In this document: one piece after another, positions 8,758 to 17,243 of the stretch
Layout of the letters: each line of letters begins with the position of its first letter
How positions within the stretch are numbered: the first letter of the stretch is position 1
Source: DAOVXM01 sp963746255
Lineage (GTDB): Bacteria > Chloroflexota > Anaerolineae > Anaerolineales > UBA4823
Length of the DNA stretch: 64,000 bases
NCBI GenBank assembly: GCA_963746255.1
Contig: CAVVAJ010000005.1
Location: forward strand, 806,001-870,000
Direction of reading: 5' to 3'
Notes under the pieces: generated by a model
What the model was told of the DNA's origin: nothing
Seen by the model: the letters and a program-made list of their open reading frames with translations, nothing else
Databases searched by the model: none
Made by a program: the position numbers and the translations under genes

Positions 8758-9614
8758 TTACCCAGCCAGGGTGTGCCTGCGGAGCAATTGGGCGTTGATT
8801 GCCACAATCACCGTACTCAGAGACATGAATATGGGCCCTACTGCTGGGGACAGTAGAATTCCAAAGGAGGCCAGGATGCCTGCAGCTAATGGTTATGCCA
8901 CAACATTGTAGCCGGTTCCCCACCACAGGTTCTGGATCATCTTGCGGTAGCTGGCTCGGCTGAGGGCAAATATCTTGACCACATCCAGAGGGTTGCTCTT
9001 CACTAGGATGATCCCATCGGACTCGATAGCCACATCCGTACCACCGCCGATGGCGATACCTACATCTCACGGGTCAAGGCAGGGGCATCGTTGACCCCAT
9101 CACCGACCATGGCCACTTTCTTCCCCTGGACTTCAAGCTCAGCTACTTTCTGGTCTTTGTGTTCGAGTAGGACTTCAGCAAACACCTGATCAATGCCCAG
9201 TTCTTCAGCAACAGACCTGGCGACTGCCTTGCTGTCACCGGTCAACATGACGACTTCCACGCCCATATCGTGTAATTTATCAATTGTTTCCTTGCTCTCT
9301 GGACGGATGACATCGGCCAGCGCAAAAGCAGCCACTGCCTGACCAGCCTCGATCAAATAGACCACGCTCTGCCCACGATCGTTGGCTTGGTCTGTGAGCG
9401 TTTGGAGCGGTTCAGGGAGCGATAAGTTCAACAACTCTAGCATACGGGGCCCGCCAATATGAACCGTTTTACCATGATTTGAAGCTTTCACGCCGTGCCC
9501 CTTGATAGCTTCGAAGTGGGTATCTTCGGGTAGTTCCAGGCCACGCACATCTGTTGATCTTCGGATACCGAGTGCAATGGTATGCTCGGAATCCCCTTCG
9601 ATCGCAGCAGCCAA
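8758..9614 (-). pseudogene. P1B-type (copper-like) ATPase, 5'-truncated and broken
   Basis: Only the second half of the ATPase is present. It starts abruptly at LAAAIEGDSEHTIALGI (part of the N-domain, with the SEH signature that normally continues as HP in P1B pumps). Then come VVMLTGDSKAVARSVAEELG and VAMVGDGVNDAPAL, the P-domain and hinge motifs. A one-base loss near 9067 gives an early TAG; the true frame resumes at DVGIAIGGGTDVAIESD. A TAA at 8893-8895 then interrupts the last two membrane helices, which read on as PLAAGILASFGILLSP to a stop at 8758. The phosphorylation motif DKTG, CPC helix and metal-binding domain are absent. The truncation point at about 9614 is also where the opposite-strand DUF1573-like fragment begins. 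Confidence 0.8.
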
Positions 9615-10006
9615 CGACCACCACGGTGCCTGTGGAAGTCAGTGGTCAGCCAAGTCTTAAGGTGGATCAGGAAGTGGTTGATCTGGGAGACGTGAAGCTC
9701 TGAAAGAAAGTTTCGGTGTCTTTTACTCTGGCAAACGTGGGCGATAAAACATTGAACTTCGACGTCCAGCTGTATATCGAATTTGTCGAGGAATGTTGAC
9801 CACCCACACCAGCCATCGGTTCGATGGCTCTCAGACCCGGAGAGCAGACGACCCTCTCAATGAGCTTCATGATGCATGAAGGGATGGCGGCGATGCACGA
9901 CTTCCTGGTGCATATACCCAATAATGACCCGCAGCAGGCGAATAAGACGTTAGAAGTGCTTTCCAACTGGGTTCCGCAAATCAAACATGATCCATCCAAA
10001 ATTTGA
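9611..10006 (+). pseudogene. DUF1573/Ig-like domain protein, 5'-truncated with two stops
   Basis: A plus-strand reading from about 9611 gives a coherent beta-sandwich protein: PSLKVDQEVVDLGDVKL, VSFTLANVGDKTLNF, then GSMALRPGEQTTLSM, MHEGMAAMHDFLVHIPNND and a C-terminal LSNWVP. This layout is that of DUF1573-like exported proteins, often next to copper or redox genes. In-frame TGA codons at 9701-9703 (in place of an expected Gly) and 9797-9799 (in place of an expected Cys before PPTP) interrupt it. The signal peptide end is lost at the junction with the P-ATPase fragment, which lies head-to-head on the other strand. Function is gone as written. Confidence 0.65.
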
Positions 10007-10148
10007 GGATGCGTCATGTCAGGCTGGCATTGATATAAGCCAGCCTTTTCGACCCATAAATAAGTGGCGGCTCTCGCAGCTGCTACATCCAAAGGCAACC
10101 AACCCAATCGTCCAGCGCTGATTGGATCACTTTGTAGGAGAATAATAA

Positions 10149-10173
10149 AAATCCAGCCTGTTCAGGCTGGATT
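10149..10173 (-). terminator. Rho-independent terminator of tRNA-Asp
   Basis: A perfect stem AATCCAGCCTG with its complement and a 2-base loop, followed on the minus strand by TTTT and a T-rich tail. It lies 13 bp 3' of the tRNA-Asp gene. Confidence 0.8.
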
Positions 10174-10186
10174 TGTTAAACTTGAG

Positions 10187-10260
10187 CGGTCCCGACGGGA
10201 TTCGAACCCGCGATCTCGGCCTTGACAGGGCCGCATGTTCGGCCACTACACCACGGGACC
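10187..10260 (-). tRNA. tRNA-Asp (anticodon GTC)
   Basis: The minus strand starts GGTCCCG at 10260 and ends CGGGACC plus discriminator G at 10187, so the 7-bp acceptor stem is complete. The anticodon loop is CTGTCAA, giving anticodon GTC. The T-arm contains GTTCGAATC. CCA is not encoded. Its 3' end is repeated at 7026-7054, which makes this gene the probable integration site of the decayed segment to its left. Confidence 0.93.
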
Positions 10261-10271
10261 AGGCGAGCGTT

Positions 10272-10300
10272 ATTTTACATTACATCCAGTAGCTCGTCAA
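10272..10300 (-). promoter_or_regulatory. Promoter of tRNA-Asp
   Basis: On the minus strand TTGACG (10300-10295), a 17-base spacer and TAAAAT (10277-10272) form a near-consensus sigma-70-type promoter 11 bp before the tRNA 5' end. The tRNA-Leu gene has the same -35 and spacer. Confidence 0.75.
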
Positions 10301-10380
10301 GTTTTCTCAGGTGATTTCCAGAATTCCCCATTTACTCACTAATTTGTTCTCATTAAGCATCAATTGGTTATAATCGCTCT

Positions 10381-11235
10381 ATGGCCAATGCGATACAAAA
10401 GCCACTGATATTAGGGATTGTTCCAGATCTATTCTTCATCTCAAAGATCGAACCCATCATTGAGCGAACTGGATGCAGTGCACGATGGTTTGACCGAATT
10501 GAAGATTTACTTGAAGGGGAAGGTGAAGACGAGCACCAATCCACAATTCGATTGTCAGCCAGGCAAAAAGAAGCCTTGGTTGATAAGATTACTACGCTAC
10601 TTCCGGTACTGATTATCATTGATATCAATCTTCCGGGAAGTACATGGCAAGCGTATCTTCCGTTGTTAAAGTCAGATCCTGCCACGCGCAGGATTCCTGT
10701 TCTCGTGTATGGTTCCCATGTTCACGCCGAGGAACTATCATTAGCGCAAGATTTAGGGGCGGATATATCGTTGCCGCGTTCAAAATTCTTAATACAACTC
10801 TCTCAAATAATCGAGCAGCAAGCACTGATACCAGATAACAATATCATGCTTGACGCATGTCGTGCAAGCATATCAGCAAAAGCCATTACAGGTATCGAGC
10901 AATTTAATCAAGAAGAATATTTTCAAGCCCATGAGTATCTTGAGCAGGCATGGATTGAAGATGATTCAGAAGGACGTGATCTGTACCGTGCATTAGTTCA
11001 AGTTGCTGTGGTTTGCTATCAGATTGAACGAGGGAATTACATGGGCGCGCGAAAGATGTTCTTACGTATGAGGCAGTGGCTTGCATGGCTTCCTGATGAA
11101 TGTCGTGGAATCGATATCGAAAAATTACGTATGGATATTGATCGTACCCAAATGGCTTTCTTGGCTATAGGACCTGAAAGTCTCAAAGATTTTGATCGCA
11201 ATGCATTTCCAAAAATAACTTATTATCCAAAATAG
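10381..11235 (+). CDS. Receiver-like domain fused to DUF309
   Basis: 284 residues. The first 140 resemble a response-regulator receiver: a hydrophobic strand with the phospho-acceptor position in LIIIDINLPGS (about residue 80), then IPVLVYGSH and a Lys in LPRSKF. The usual acidic pair after strand 1 is not present (ILGIVPDLFF), so phosphorylation is uncertain. Residues 155-235 match DUF309: GIEQFNQEEYFQAHEYLEQ followed by LYRALVQVAVVCYQIERGN and a second helix pair. DUF309 is a small helical domain of unknown role, usually stand-alone. No DNA-binding domain is visible. The gene starts an apparent plus-strand run leading to a nitroreductase and tex. Confidence 0.75.
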   Translation: MANAIQKPLILGIVPDLFFISKIEPIIERTGCSARWFDRIEDLLEGEGEDEHQSTIRLSARQKEALVDKITTLLPVLIIIDINLPGSTWQAYLPLLKSDPATRRIPVLVYGSHVHAEELSLAQDLGADISLPRSKFLIQLSQIIEQQALIPDNNIMLDACRASISAKAITGIEQFNQEEYFQAHEYLEQAWIEDDSEGRDLYRALVQVAVVCYQIERGNYMGARKMFLRMRQWLAWLPDECRGIDIEKLRMDIDRTQMAFLAIGPESLKDFDRNAFPKITYYPK

Positions 11236-11298
11236 GTATAAGCATCAATTTCACCAGAATGGGAAGTACGGATATACTGTGTTTTATTCTAGGAGGTT

Positions 11299-11811
11299 AT
11301 GATGGAGTTCAATGATTTAATCCGCAAAAGGTATAGTGTGCGAGCGTATCGCCCAGATCCAATCGAGGATGAGAAATTAGCAGCGATATTAGAAGCGGCC
11401 AGACTTGCACCAACCGCGGCGAATCGGCAGCCATTTAAGATCATCGTCATTCAGACAGCCGGACGGAAAGAAGAGCTGAAGAAAATTTATCGTCGGGATT
11501 GGTTTGTCCAGGCTCCGATCCTGATTTGCGCGGTAGGTGTTCCGCGACAGGGATCAATTCGAGAAGATCGACGCCGGTACCTTGATGTCGATGTCGCCAT
11601 CGTCATGGACCACCTGATCTTGGCTGCAACAAACCTGGGATTGGGTACATGTTGGGTAGCAGCCTTTAATGAGCAAGCCACGCGTGCGGAATTAGCCTTG
11701 CCGGATGATGTTATGCCGTTGATATTTACACCCTTAGGATACCCAGCAGATGAGGCTAAATCCAGGGAGCGAAAACCATTATCCGAGCTAGTGCTATACG
11801 ATCGTTGGTAA
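11299..11811 (+). CDS. Nitroreductase family protein
   Basis: 170 residues with strong ribosome site AGGAGG before ATG 11299 (a second ATG follows at 11302). The N-terminus FNDLIRKRYSVRAYRPDPI is the standard nitroreductase start, with the FMN-phosphate contacts in KRYSVR. LAPTAANRQPFKIIVI supplies the second FMN loop and GLGTCWVAAF the third. The short length fits the compact class that uses FMN as a homodimer with NAD(P)H. Substrate cannot be told. It ends 3 bp before tex, so the two are co-transcribed. Confidence 0.85.
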   Translation: MMEFNDLIRKRYSVRAYRPDPIEDEKLAAILEAARLAPTAANRQPFKIIVIQTAGRKEELKKIYRRDWFVQAPILICAVGVPRQGSIREDRRRYLDVDVAIVMDHLILAATNLGLGTCWVAAFNEQATRAELALPDDVMPLIFTPLGYPADEAKSRERKPLSELVLYDRW

Positions 11812-11814
11812 TTA

Positions 11815-13951
11815 ATGGATCCTTCAATCCATATCGCAAAACAGCTTGGGATCAATTCCAAACAGATTGCAGCAGCCATCGAGCTTCTTGATGCTGATAA
11901 CACGATTCCTTTCATCGCCAGATACCGTAAAGAAAGAACCGCAGGTCTTGATGAAGAACAACTGCGCAGCATATCAAACCAGCTTCGTTCTTTTCGGATT
12001 TTGGAGCAACGCCGCAGCACGGTCCTGAGATCGCTGCAGTCCCGTGATATGCTTACTCCGAAGCTTGAAGCTGCGCTGCATGCTGCGGATACTCTAGCAA
12101 AAGTCGAAGATCTTTATCAACCTTATAAACCAAAAAGAAAAACACGGGCAAGCATCGCACGTGAGAATGGGTTAGCTCCCTTAGCAGATCTCATCCTCAA
12201 TCAAGAAATCGTTCGGGGGGAACTATCCGATATCGCCCATCGATATCTAAGCAGCAATGTTCAGACTGTAGACGAAGCATGGCAGGGGGCACGCGATATC
12301 GTGGCTGAGACCATCAGTGATCATAGCGCAATCCGAGCAAGCATAAGAGATCGAAGCGCCCGTGGGGCTATGCTGGCATCGAGAGTTAAACCAAAAGGAC
12401 TTGATCCTCAGCAAGTCTTCCGGCTGTATTATGAATTCAATATCCGTTTGGATCGCATTCGCCCACACCAAGTACTCGCAATAAACCGGGCTGAGAAAGA
12501 AAAAGTATTAAAGGTGACTATCTCGATCCCAGAGCGGGATTGGCGGACGGTGATTGCAGAGCATTATAAGGTAAAACGCGAGTCGCCTCTTGCGCAACAA
12601 CTGCATTTATCGATCGAGGATGCCGCACAACGCTTACTACTACCAGCTATTGAAAGAAATATCCGCCGTCTATTAACTGAAGTAGCTTTAGAGCATGCCA
12701 TCACTGTGTTTGCAGATAACCTACGCGGATTGCTTTTACAACCACCAATAACCAATCATACGATAATGGCTATCGATCCAGGCTTCCGCACCGGTTCAAA
12801 AGTAGCAGTTGTGAATCAAAATGGTAAGGTGTTGGAGTGTACAACGATTTATCCTCACCCGCCTCAGAAGGAGTGGGGTAAATCTATAGCTTGCCTAGAG
12901 ACCCTGAGCAAGCGCTATCATGTGTCCTTGGTGGCAATTGGTAACGGTACGGCTTCCCGTGAAACAGAGCTGTTGGTAGCAGATATGATTAGCAAAAATC
13001 AAGACATTCGTTATCTAATGGTTAGTGAAGCCGGAGCAAGTGTATATAGTGCCAGCAGATTGGCACGCTCTGAACTGCCTGATCTAGACGTTAGCTTGCG
13101 TGGGGCTGTATCCATCGCTCGACGGGTAATTGATCCTTTGGCGGAATTGGTGAAAATTGATCCACAAGCCATCGGGGTGGGGATGTACCAACATGATATC
13201 GATCAACACAGATTAACTGAAGTATTAATGGGCGTGGTGGAGAGTGCAGTAAATCAAGTCGGAGTAGATATAAATACTGCCTCAGAGGCATTATTATCCT
13301 ATGTTTCCGGGATTGGACCGAAACTGGCGGAACGTATCGTTAATTATCGGGGCGAGCATGGATCGTTTGAAAATCGTACTTCTATACTAAATGTACCTGG
13401 GTTTGGTTCAAAAACATTTCAACAAGCCGCGGGATTTATTCGAATCACCTCCGGAAAGAACCCGCTCGATGGCAGCGCGATACATCCTGAAAGTTACCAG
13501 GCTGCACGGGAAATTATCAGGCTAAGCAATTACTCCTTTGATATGGATATGATCGAAAAACAGAATTGTATCGACGCATTAATTGGCCAGTACAGCATCG
13601 ATATTCTGGCTGCTAAGCTTGATATCGGGGTTCCTACATTGCGGGATATATTGGGGCAATTGGTTGAACCTGGACGAGACCCACGCCGCGAACTTACCCC
13701 AACCCCTGTTGCGGTCTGATATTCTCAAGATTGAGGATTTGGCAATTGGAATGGTGCTGTATGGAACCGTCCGCAACGTGGTTGACTTTGGGGCTTTTAT
13801 TGATATTGGTGTAAAGAACGACGGGTTGGTACACCGCAGTGAAATCCCGCAGGGATATAAACTTGCCGTAGGTCAGAACCTGAGGGTCGAAGTTACCAAT
13901 GTTGATTTGGAACGGAAACGAATTGGTTTGAAGGTAAGTCCTGAACTTTGA
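11815..13951 (+). pseudogene. tex: Tex-family RNA-binding transcription accessory protein, frameshifted before the S1 domain
   Basis: The first frame (ATG 11815) encodes 634 residues of a standard Tex: the N-terminal helical domain with NTIPFIARYRKERTAGLDEEQLR, the YqgF-like nuclease fold with IMAIDPGFRTGSKVAVV, and tandem helix-hairpin-helix motifs with ASEALLSYVSGIGPKLAERIV. At a run of four C (13697-13700) the frame slips by one base and stops at 13719. The next frame continues as LLRSDILKIEDLAIGMV into a complete S1 RNA-binding domain (GTVRNVVDFGAFIDIGVK) and stops at 13951. With one C removed the gene is about 711 residues, within the family range. Because tex is normally conserved and only this homopolymer is off, a consensus error is quite possible; otherwise the S1 domain is lost. 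Confidence 0.88.
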
Positions 13952-14050
13952 CTATTACATTTCAACCAATGATCCGAGTGCTGAGTTAGAGTCAATACCG
14001 TAATAAGGAATCGCAATTTTGAACTGCATTTTTTAGGGAAATTGATTTGG

Positions 14051-14278
14051 CTAATGTCCGCATGATGCGCATGATTGCGCGCTGCAGCTCGTACATGATG
14101 GGTTATTATTACCAGTGATCACCTTGCCCCCACTTTGAGCATTAAATAGTGATAAGATGCGGTGCGTATCTCCACTATGGCAGTTCGTGCATTCGATGGG
14201 AGCATCCGCCTCGGTCATTTGACGTAAAGCATCGAATTTTGAATCGCATTCTTGGCAGGTATATTCGTAAATCGGCAT
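14051..14278 (-). CDS. FmdB-family zinc ribbon protein
   Basis: 75 residues. The start MPIYEYTCQECDSKFD is the hallmark of FmdB-type zinc ribbons, with metal ligands C-x2-C at residues 8-11 and 31-34 (ECTNCHSGD). The tail has a Gly/Asn linker and a second Cys-rich end (CTSCSAQSCASCGH) that could bind another metal. These proteins are putative small regulators; their exact role is not established. It is a single gene on the minus strand. Confidence 0.85.
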   Translation of the reverse strand: MPIYEYTCQECDSKFDALRQMTEADAPIECTNCHSGDTHRILSLFNAQSGGKVITGNNNPSCTSCSAQSCASCGH

Positions 14279-14449
14279 GTTAATCCTTCCGTTGATTTTG
14301 ATATTCTACATTACTATGACCAGGGCATCAAGTGGATGATAGACCTATACACCAGCGGCTATGGTTTAGTGGTAATAATAAAAGAATTGATTTATGCGAA
14401 GCAAATAGCACGATTGATACTATTCTTTATCTGGGATTAAAGGTTTGGC

Positions 14450-14821
14450 ATGGATGCATTAAATTCAGAACAGGTACAACGGTTACAAGAAGAGAAGAAT
14501 ATTTGGCTAGCGACTGTTCGTACGCATGGTAAACCTCATCTTGTCCCAATCTGGTTTGTGTATTTCAACAACAGAATTTGCATCTGTATCGAACCTGATA
14601 GTGTAAAGGGACGCAATCTACAAAAGGTCTCCCATGCTAGTTTGGCTTTGGAAGATGGTTCCCACCCGCTGATATGCGAAGGTAATGTTAGGCATATGCC
14701 GGATGAAATACCAGTGGAAATTAATGATTTATTCAAACAGAAATATGGTTGGGATATCAGCCAGGAAACCCAATATACTCAACTAATCGAAATCATTCCT
14801 AATAAGTGGTTATCTTGGTAA
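14450..14821 (+). CDS. Pyridoxamine-5'-phosphate-oxidase-like (split beta-barrel flavin-binding) protein
   Basis: 123 residues. NIWLATVRTHGKPHLVPIWFVY is the typical first hairpin of PPOX-fold proteins, followed by KGRNLQKVSHASLALED and PLICEGNVRHMPD. Small proteins of this type bind FMN or F420 and reduce diverse substrates. The C-terminus LIEIIPNKWLSW keeps the conserved Trp strand. It is on the plus strand, convergent with the polysaccharide operon that follows. Confidence 0.75.
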   Translation: MDALNSEQVQRLQEEKNIWLATVRTHGKPHLVPIWFVYFNNRICICIEPDSVKGRNLQKVSHASLALEDGSHPLICEGNVRHMPDEIPVEINDLFKQKYGWDISQETQYTQLIEIIPNKWLSW

Positions 14822-14844
14822 TGCCTGCAGTGTTGTCCCCTCAA

Positions 14845-16098
14845 CTAGCAAGTTCCTAGCAAATGTTCCAATTCATTCATTAACTTCTTTGCGAGGACTT
14901 CCCTGGAGAAGTGATCCTCAACGTATTTTCTCCCATTAAGCCCCATTCGATTTAGGTCCTTGGGGGAATTTCGCAAATCAATTAGCCTCTCAGCAAGAGA
15001 CTCAGCTTTCTCTGGAGGTACGAATACACCTGCTTGAGCTTCTTCCATAATTCTGCGGGCTTCGCCATTAATTGTTAGAATGATGGGGCGCTGGCATGCC
15101 CACGCGTCGAACATCTTTGAGGGTAAAACGGTATTAAATAAATCAATATCCTTGAGGGGAATGAGCGCAATATCAGCTGCCGATAGATAATTGGGCATCT
15201 CGTCCATCGATACTTCGTTGTGCAGTGTGACATTCCTGAGCCCGTAAGTGGATACCATTTGTTGTAATACTGCTTTTTGTGGTCCGCTGCCTACCATCAA
15301 GAAGTGTATTTGAGATTGTTTTTCCAGGATTTTTGCGGTCTCAATGATAACTTCCAAACCTTGGGCGATACCATGAATTCCAGCGTAGATTGCAACAAAT
15401 TTATTCTCCAGATTTAACTGCCGGCGGATTTTCTCTCGCCCCGCAATATCAAAATTATACGTATCCAGGTTCGCTCCATTAGGGATCACGATAATTTTCT
15501 CCGTTGGTATGCCCCTCCTATGCAGGATCTGTTTTGTCCCTTCTGTCACGACGACGATAAGTGCTGCGTGTTTATAGCAAGTCAGCTCTAATTTTTTCGC
15601 AAAGGCAATTGCGGTTGGGTTTTTAAGTTCGCCAAGCTGTACAGCTAAGTCAGGCCATAGATCACGGACTTCAAAAATCATTGGAATTTGGCAGATGAAT
15701 TTAATCGATAGACCCGCCCCGCCAACGAATAATGGGGGGGAAGTAACATATACAAAATCATATCTTCCCCGCGCAAGAAGTATTCCAGCAATCGCAGCAT
15801 TGATCATATAACTTATGTAGAACAGCATCCGATTAAGAAAGGATTTAACTGCTGAAGCTTTTACCCAAACGCGGACAACATCAATTCCATCCCAGTCTGA
15901 ACGTACAATGAATTTTCCACGATAGTCTGGATTGATTATCCCACTAGGGTGATTTGGTATTTCGGTTAACACCGTAACTTTATGGCCTTGTTTTATAAAA
16001 TTCATTGCCATTTCATAGGCGCGGTTCTGAGTCGCTCCAACCTCGGGTGGGAAATATTGAGATAGATAAAGGATGCGCATGCCCAAGTTAGAAATCAA
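14845..16098 (-). CDS. Glycosyltransferase family 4 (WbuB-like)
   Basis: 417 residues with two Rossmann domains (GT-B fold). The N-terminus MRILYLSQYFPPEVGATQNR is characteristic of WbuB/WcaI-type transferases; the possible GTG/ATG choices upstream add 6 residues. The C-terminal nucleotide-sugar site contains FVAIYAGIHGIAQGLE and the E-x7-E region MPNYLSAADIALIPL to LPSKMFDAWACQRPIIL. It transfers a sugar to a lipid-linked glycan at the inner face of the membrane. Its start overlaps the preceding gene's stop by 4 bp. This is the last gene of the minus-strand polysaccharide operon. Confidence 0.88.
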   Translation of the reverse strand: MISNLGMRILYLSQYFPPEVGATQNRAYEMAMNFIKQGHKVTVLTEIPNHPSGIINPDYRGKFIVRSDWDGIDVVRVWVKASAVKSFLNRMLFYISYMINAAIAGILLARGRYDFVYVTSPPLFVGGAGLSIKFICQIPMIFEVRDLWPDLAVQLGELKNPTAIAFAKKLELTCYKHAALIVVVTEGTKQILHRRGIPTEKIIVIPNGANLDTYNFDIAGREKIRRQLNLENKFVAIYAGIHGIAQGLEVIIETAKILEKQSQIHFLMVGSGPQKAVLQQMVSTYGLRNVTLHNEVSMDEMPNYLSAADIALIPLKDIDLFNTVLPSKMFDAWACQRPIILTINGEARRIMEEAQAGVFVPPEKAESLAERLIDLRNSPKDLNRMGLNGRKYVEDHFSREVLAKKLMNELEHLLGTC

Positions 16099-17243
16099 TT
16101 CTGTTTTATCTCAGTGTACAATCCAATCAGCTTGCCTTCCATCTGGTACCAATTGTAGTCACTTCTTGCAGCCTGCTTGCCGTATAAACCGATCTGCTCT
16201 CGAACAACAGGATCTTGATACATTTGGATCGCTGAGATAATGGCTTCAGTTGAGATTGTTTTAAGTAAAATTCCGGCATTTGTCTCCCTGATAATTCGGC
16301 CGAGATCACCAAGATCATTGGCGATTAATGGGGAACCGGCAGCCATGGCATTTCCCAAAGCATTAGGCGCATTATAGATTGCGCCAGGATAATCCGGGTT
16401 GATAACATAGTAGATGATATCCGCAGCGGATGTGTAAAGTGGAACCTTATCAGTAGGCAACCAGCCAAAATAATGTACATTTGGCATTGATTCGCCCGCA
16501 GCTTTGATAAGTTGACGTTGATGACCGTCACCCCAGAATGCGAACTGGATGTCTGGTAAACTTTGGGCTGCATCAATCAAGGATTTAAGCATACGATTGC
16601 GGCTGAACCCACCGATATAGGCGACAAGATATTGACGTTCGTCGATGTTTATTTGGCTTCTTACCCTCAACACATCGTCATTAGACAGATTATCATATGC
16701 TGATAGGTTTGGGTAGTTGCCGATAGTGACTGCTTTATGCTTGCCCTCGCGATTGAATTTCTTCTCAAGTATAGTACTGGCTGTGATAATACGATCGACA
16801 TCTCTGATGAGGAACGCTTCCAATCGGGCTAAACTTGCTGCCAGGAATTTCGGTAGGTATAAACTCATCAGGCTGGGGTAGTCTTCGTGCGCATCGTAGA
16901 TGAGTTTGGCGGGATATTTTTTCGAATAACACCAGCCAATGGGTAATGTATCTAGATCATGGCAATGCAGTATATCTGGTTGGAGATCATCAAGATAGCG
17001 AAGGGCCGCCTGCCAAAACCTCGGAACACTACGCATCTGTTTTGTCCCAGCTCCATATGTTGATTCCACCGACTGTACTCGGATAATATCAATCCCTTGA
17101 ATGATTTCCTTGGGTAGGAATTCTTTTTTTCTATCCCAGCAGATGATCGACACTTGGTATCCAGCCTTAATAAGGCTACAGGCCTCCTTGAAAACGCGCG
17201 GGTCTGGTCGAAATGGATTCGCAAGCAGCATGGCAATATTCAT
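16095..17243 (-). CDS. Glycosyltransferase family 4
   Basis: 382 residues, GT-B fold. The N-terminus MNIAMLLANPFRPDPRVFKEA is a typical acceptor-domain start, with HCHDLDTLPIGW in the acceptor cleft. The donor domain has YLVAYIGGFSRNRMLKSL and the PLYTSAADIIYYVINPDYPGAIYNAPNALGNAMAAGSPLI segment (E replaced by the PNAL pattern seen in some GT4 groups). It overlaps both neighbours by 4 bp and belongs to the polysaccharide operon. Confidence 0.85.
   Translation of the reverse strand: MNIAMLLANPFRPDPRVFKEACSLIKAGYQVSIICWDRKKEFLPKEIIQGIDIIRVQSVESTYGAGTKQMRSVPRFWQAALRYLDDLQPDILHCHDLDTLPIGWCYSKKYPAKLIYDAHEDYPSLMSLYLPKFLAASLARLEAFLIRDVDRIITASTILEKKFNREGKHKAVTIGNYPNLSAYDNLSNDDVLRVRSQINIDERQYLVAYIGGFSRNRMLKSLIDAAQSLPDIQFAFWGDGHQRQLIKAAGESMPNVHYFGWLPTDKVPLYTSAADIIYYVINPDYPGAIYNAPNALGNAMAAGSPLIANDLGDLGRIIRETNAGILLKTISTEAIISAIQMYQDPVVREQIGLYGKQAARSDYNWYQMEGKLIGLYTEIKQN

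Noticed and set aside
9701..9799. TGA codons read as selenocysteine or by UGA recoding (also at 52612 in rlmN)
   Set aside because: The positions replace Gly, Cys and Arg in different genes, other disrupted genes use TAA, and many intact genes end in TGA. No selenocysteine context is visible.
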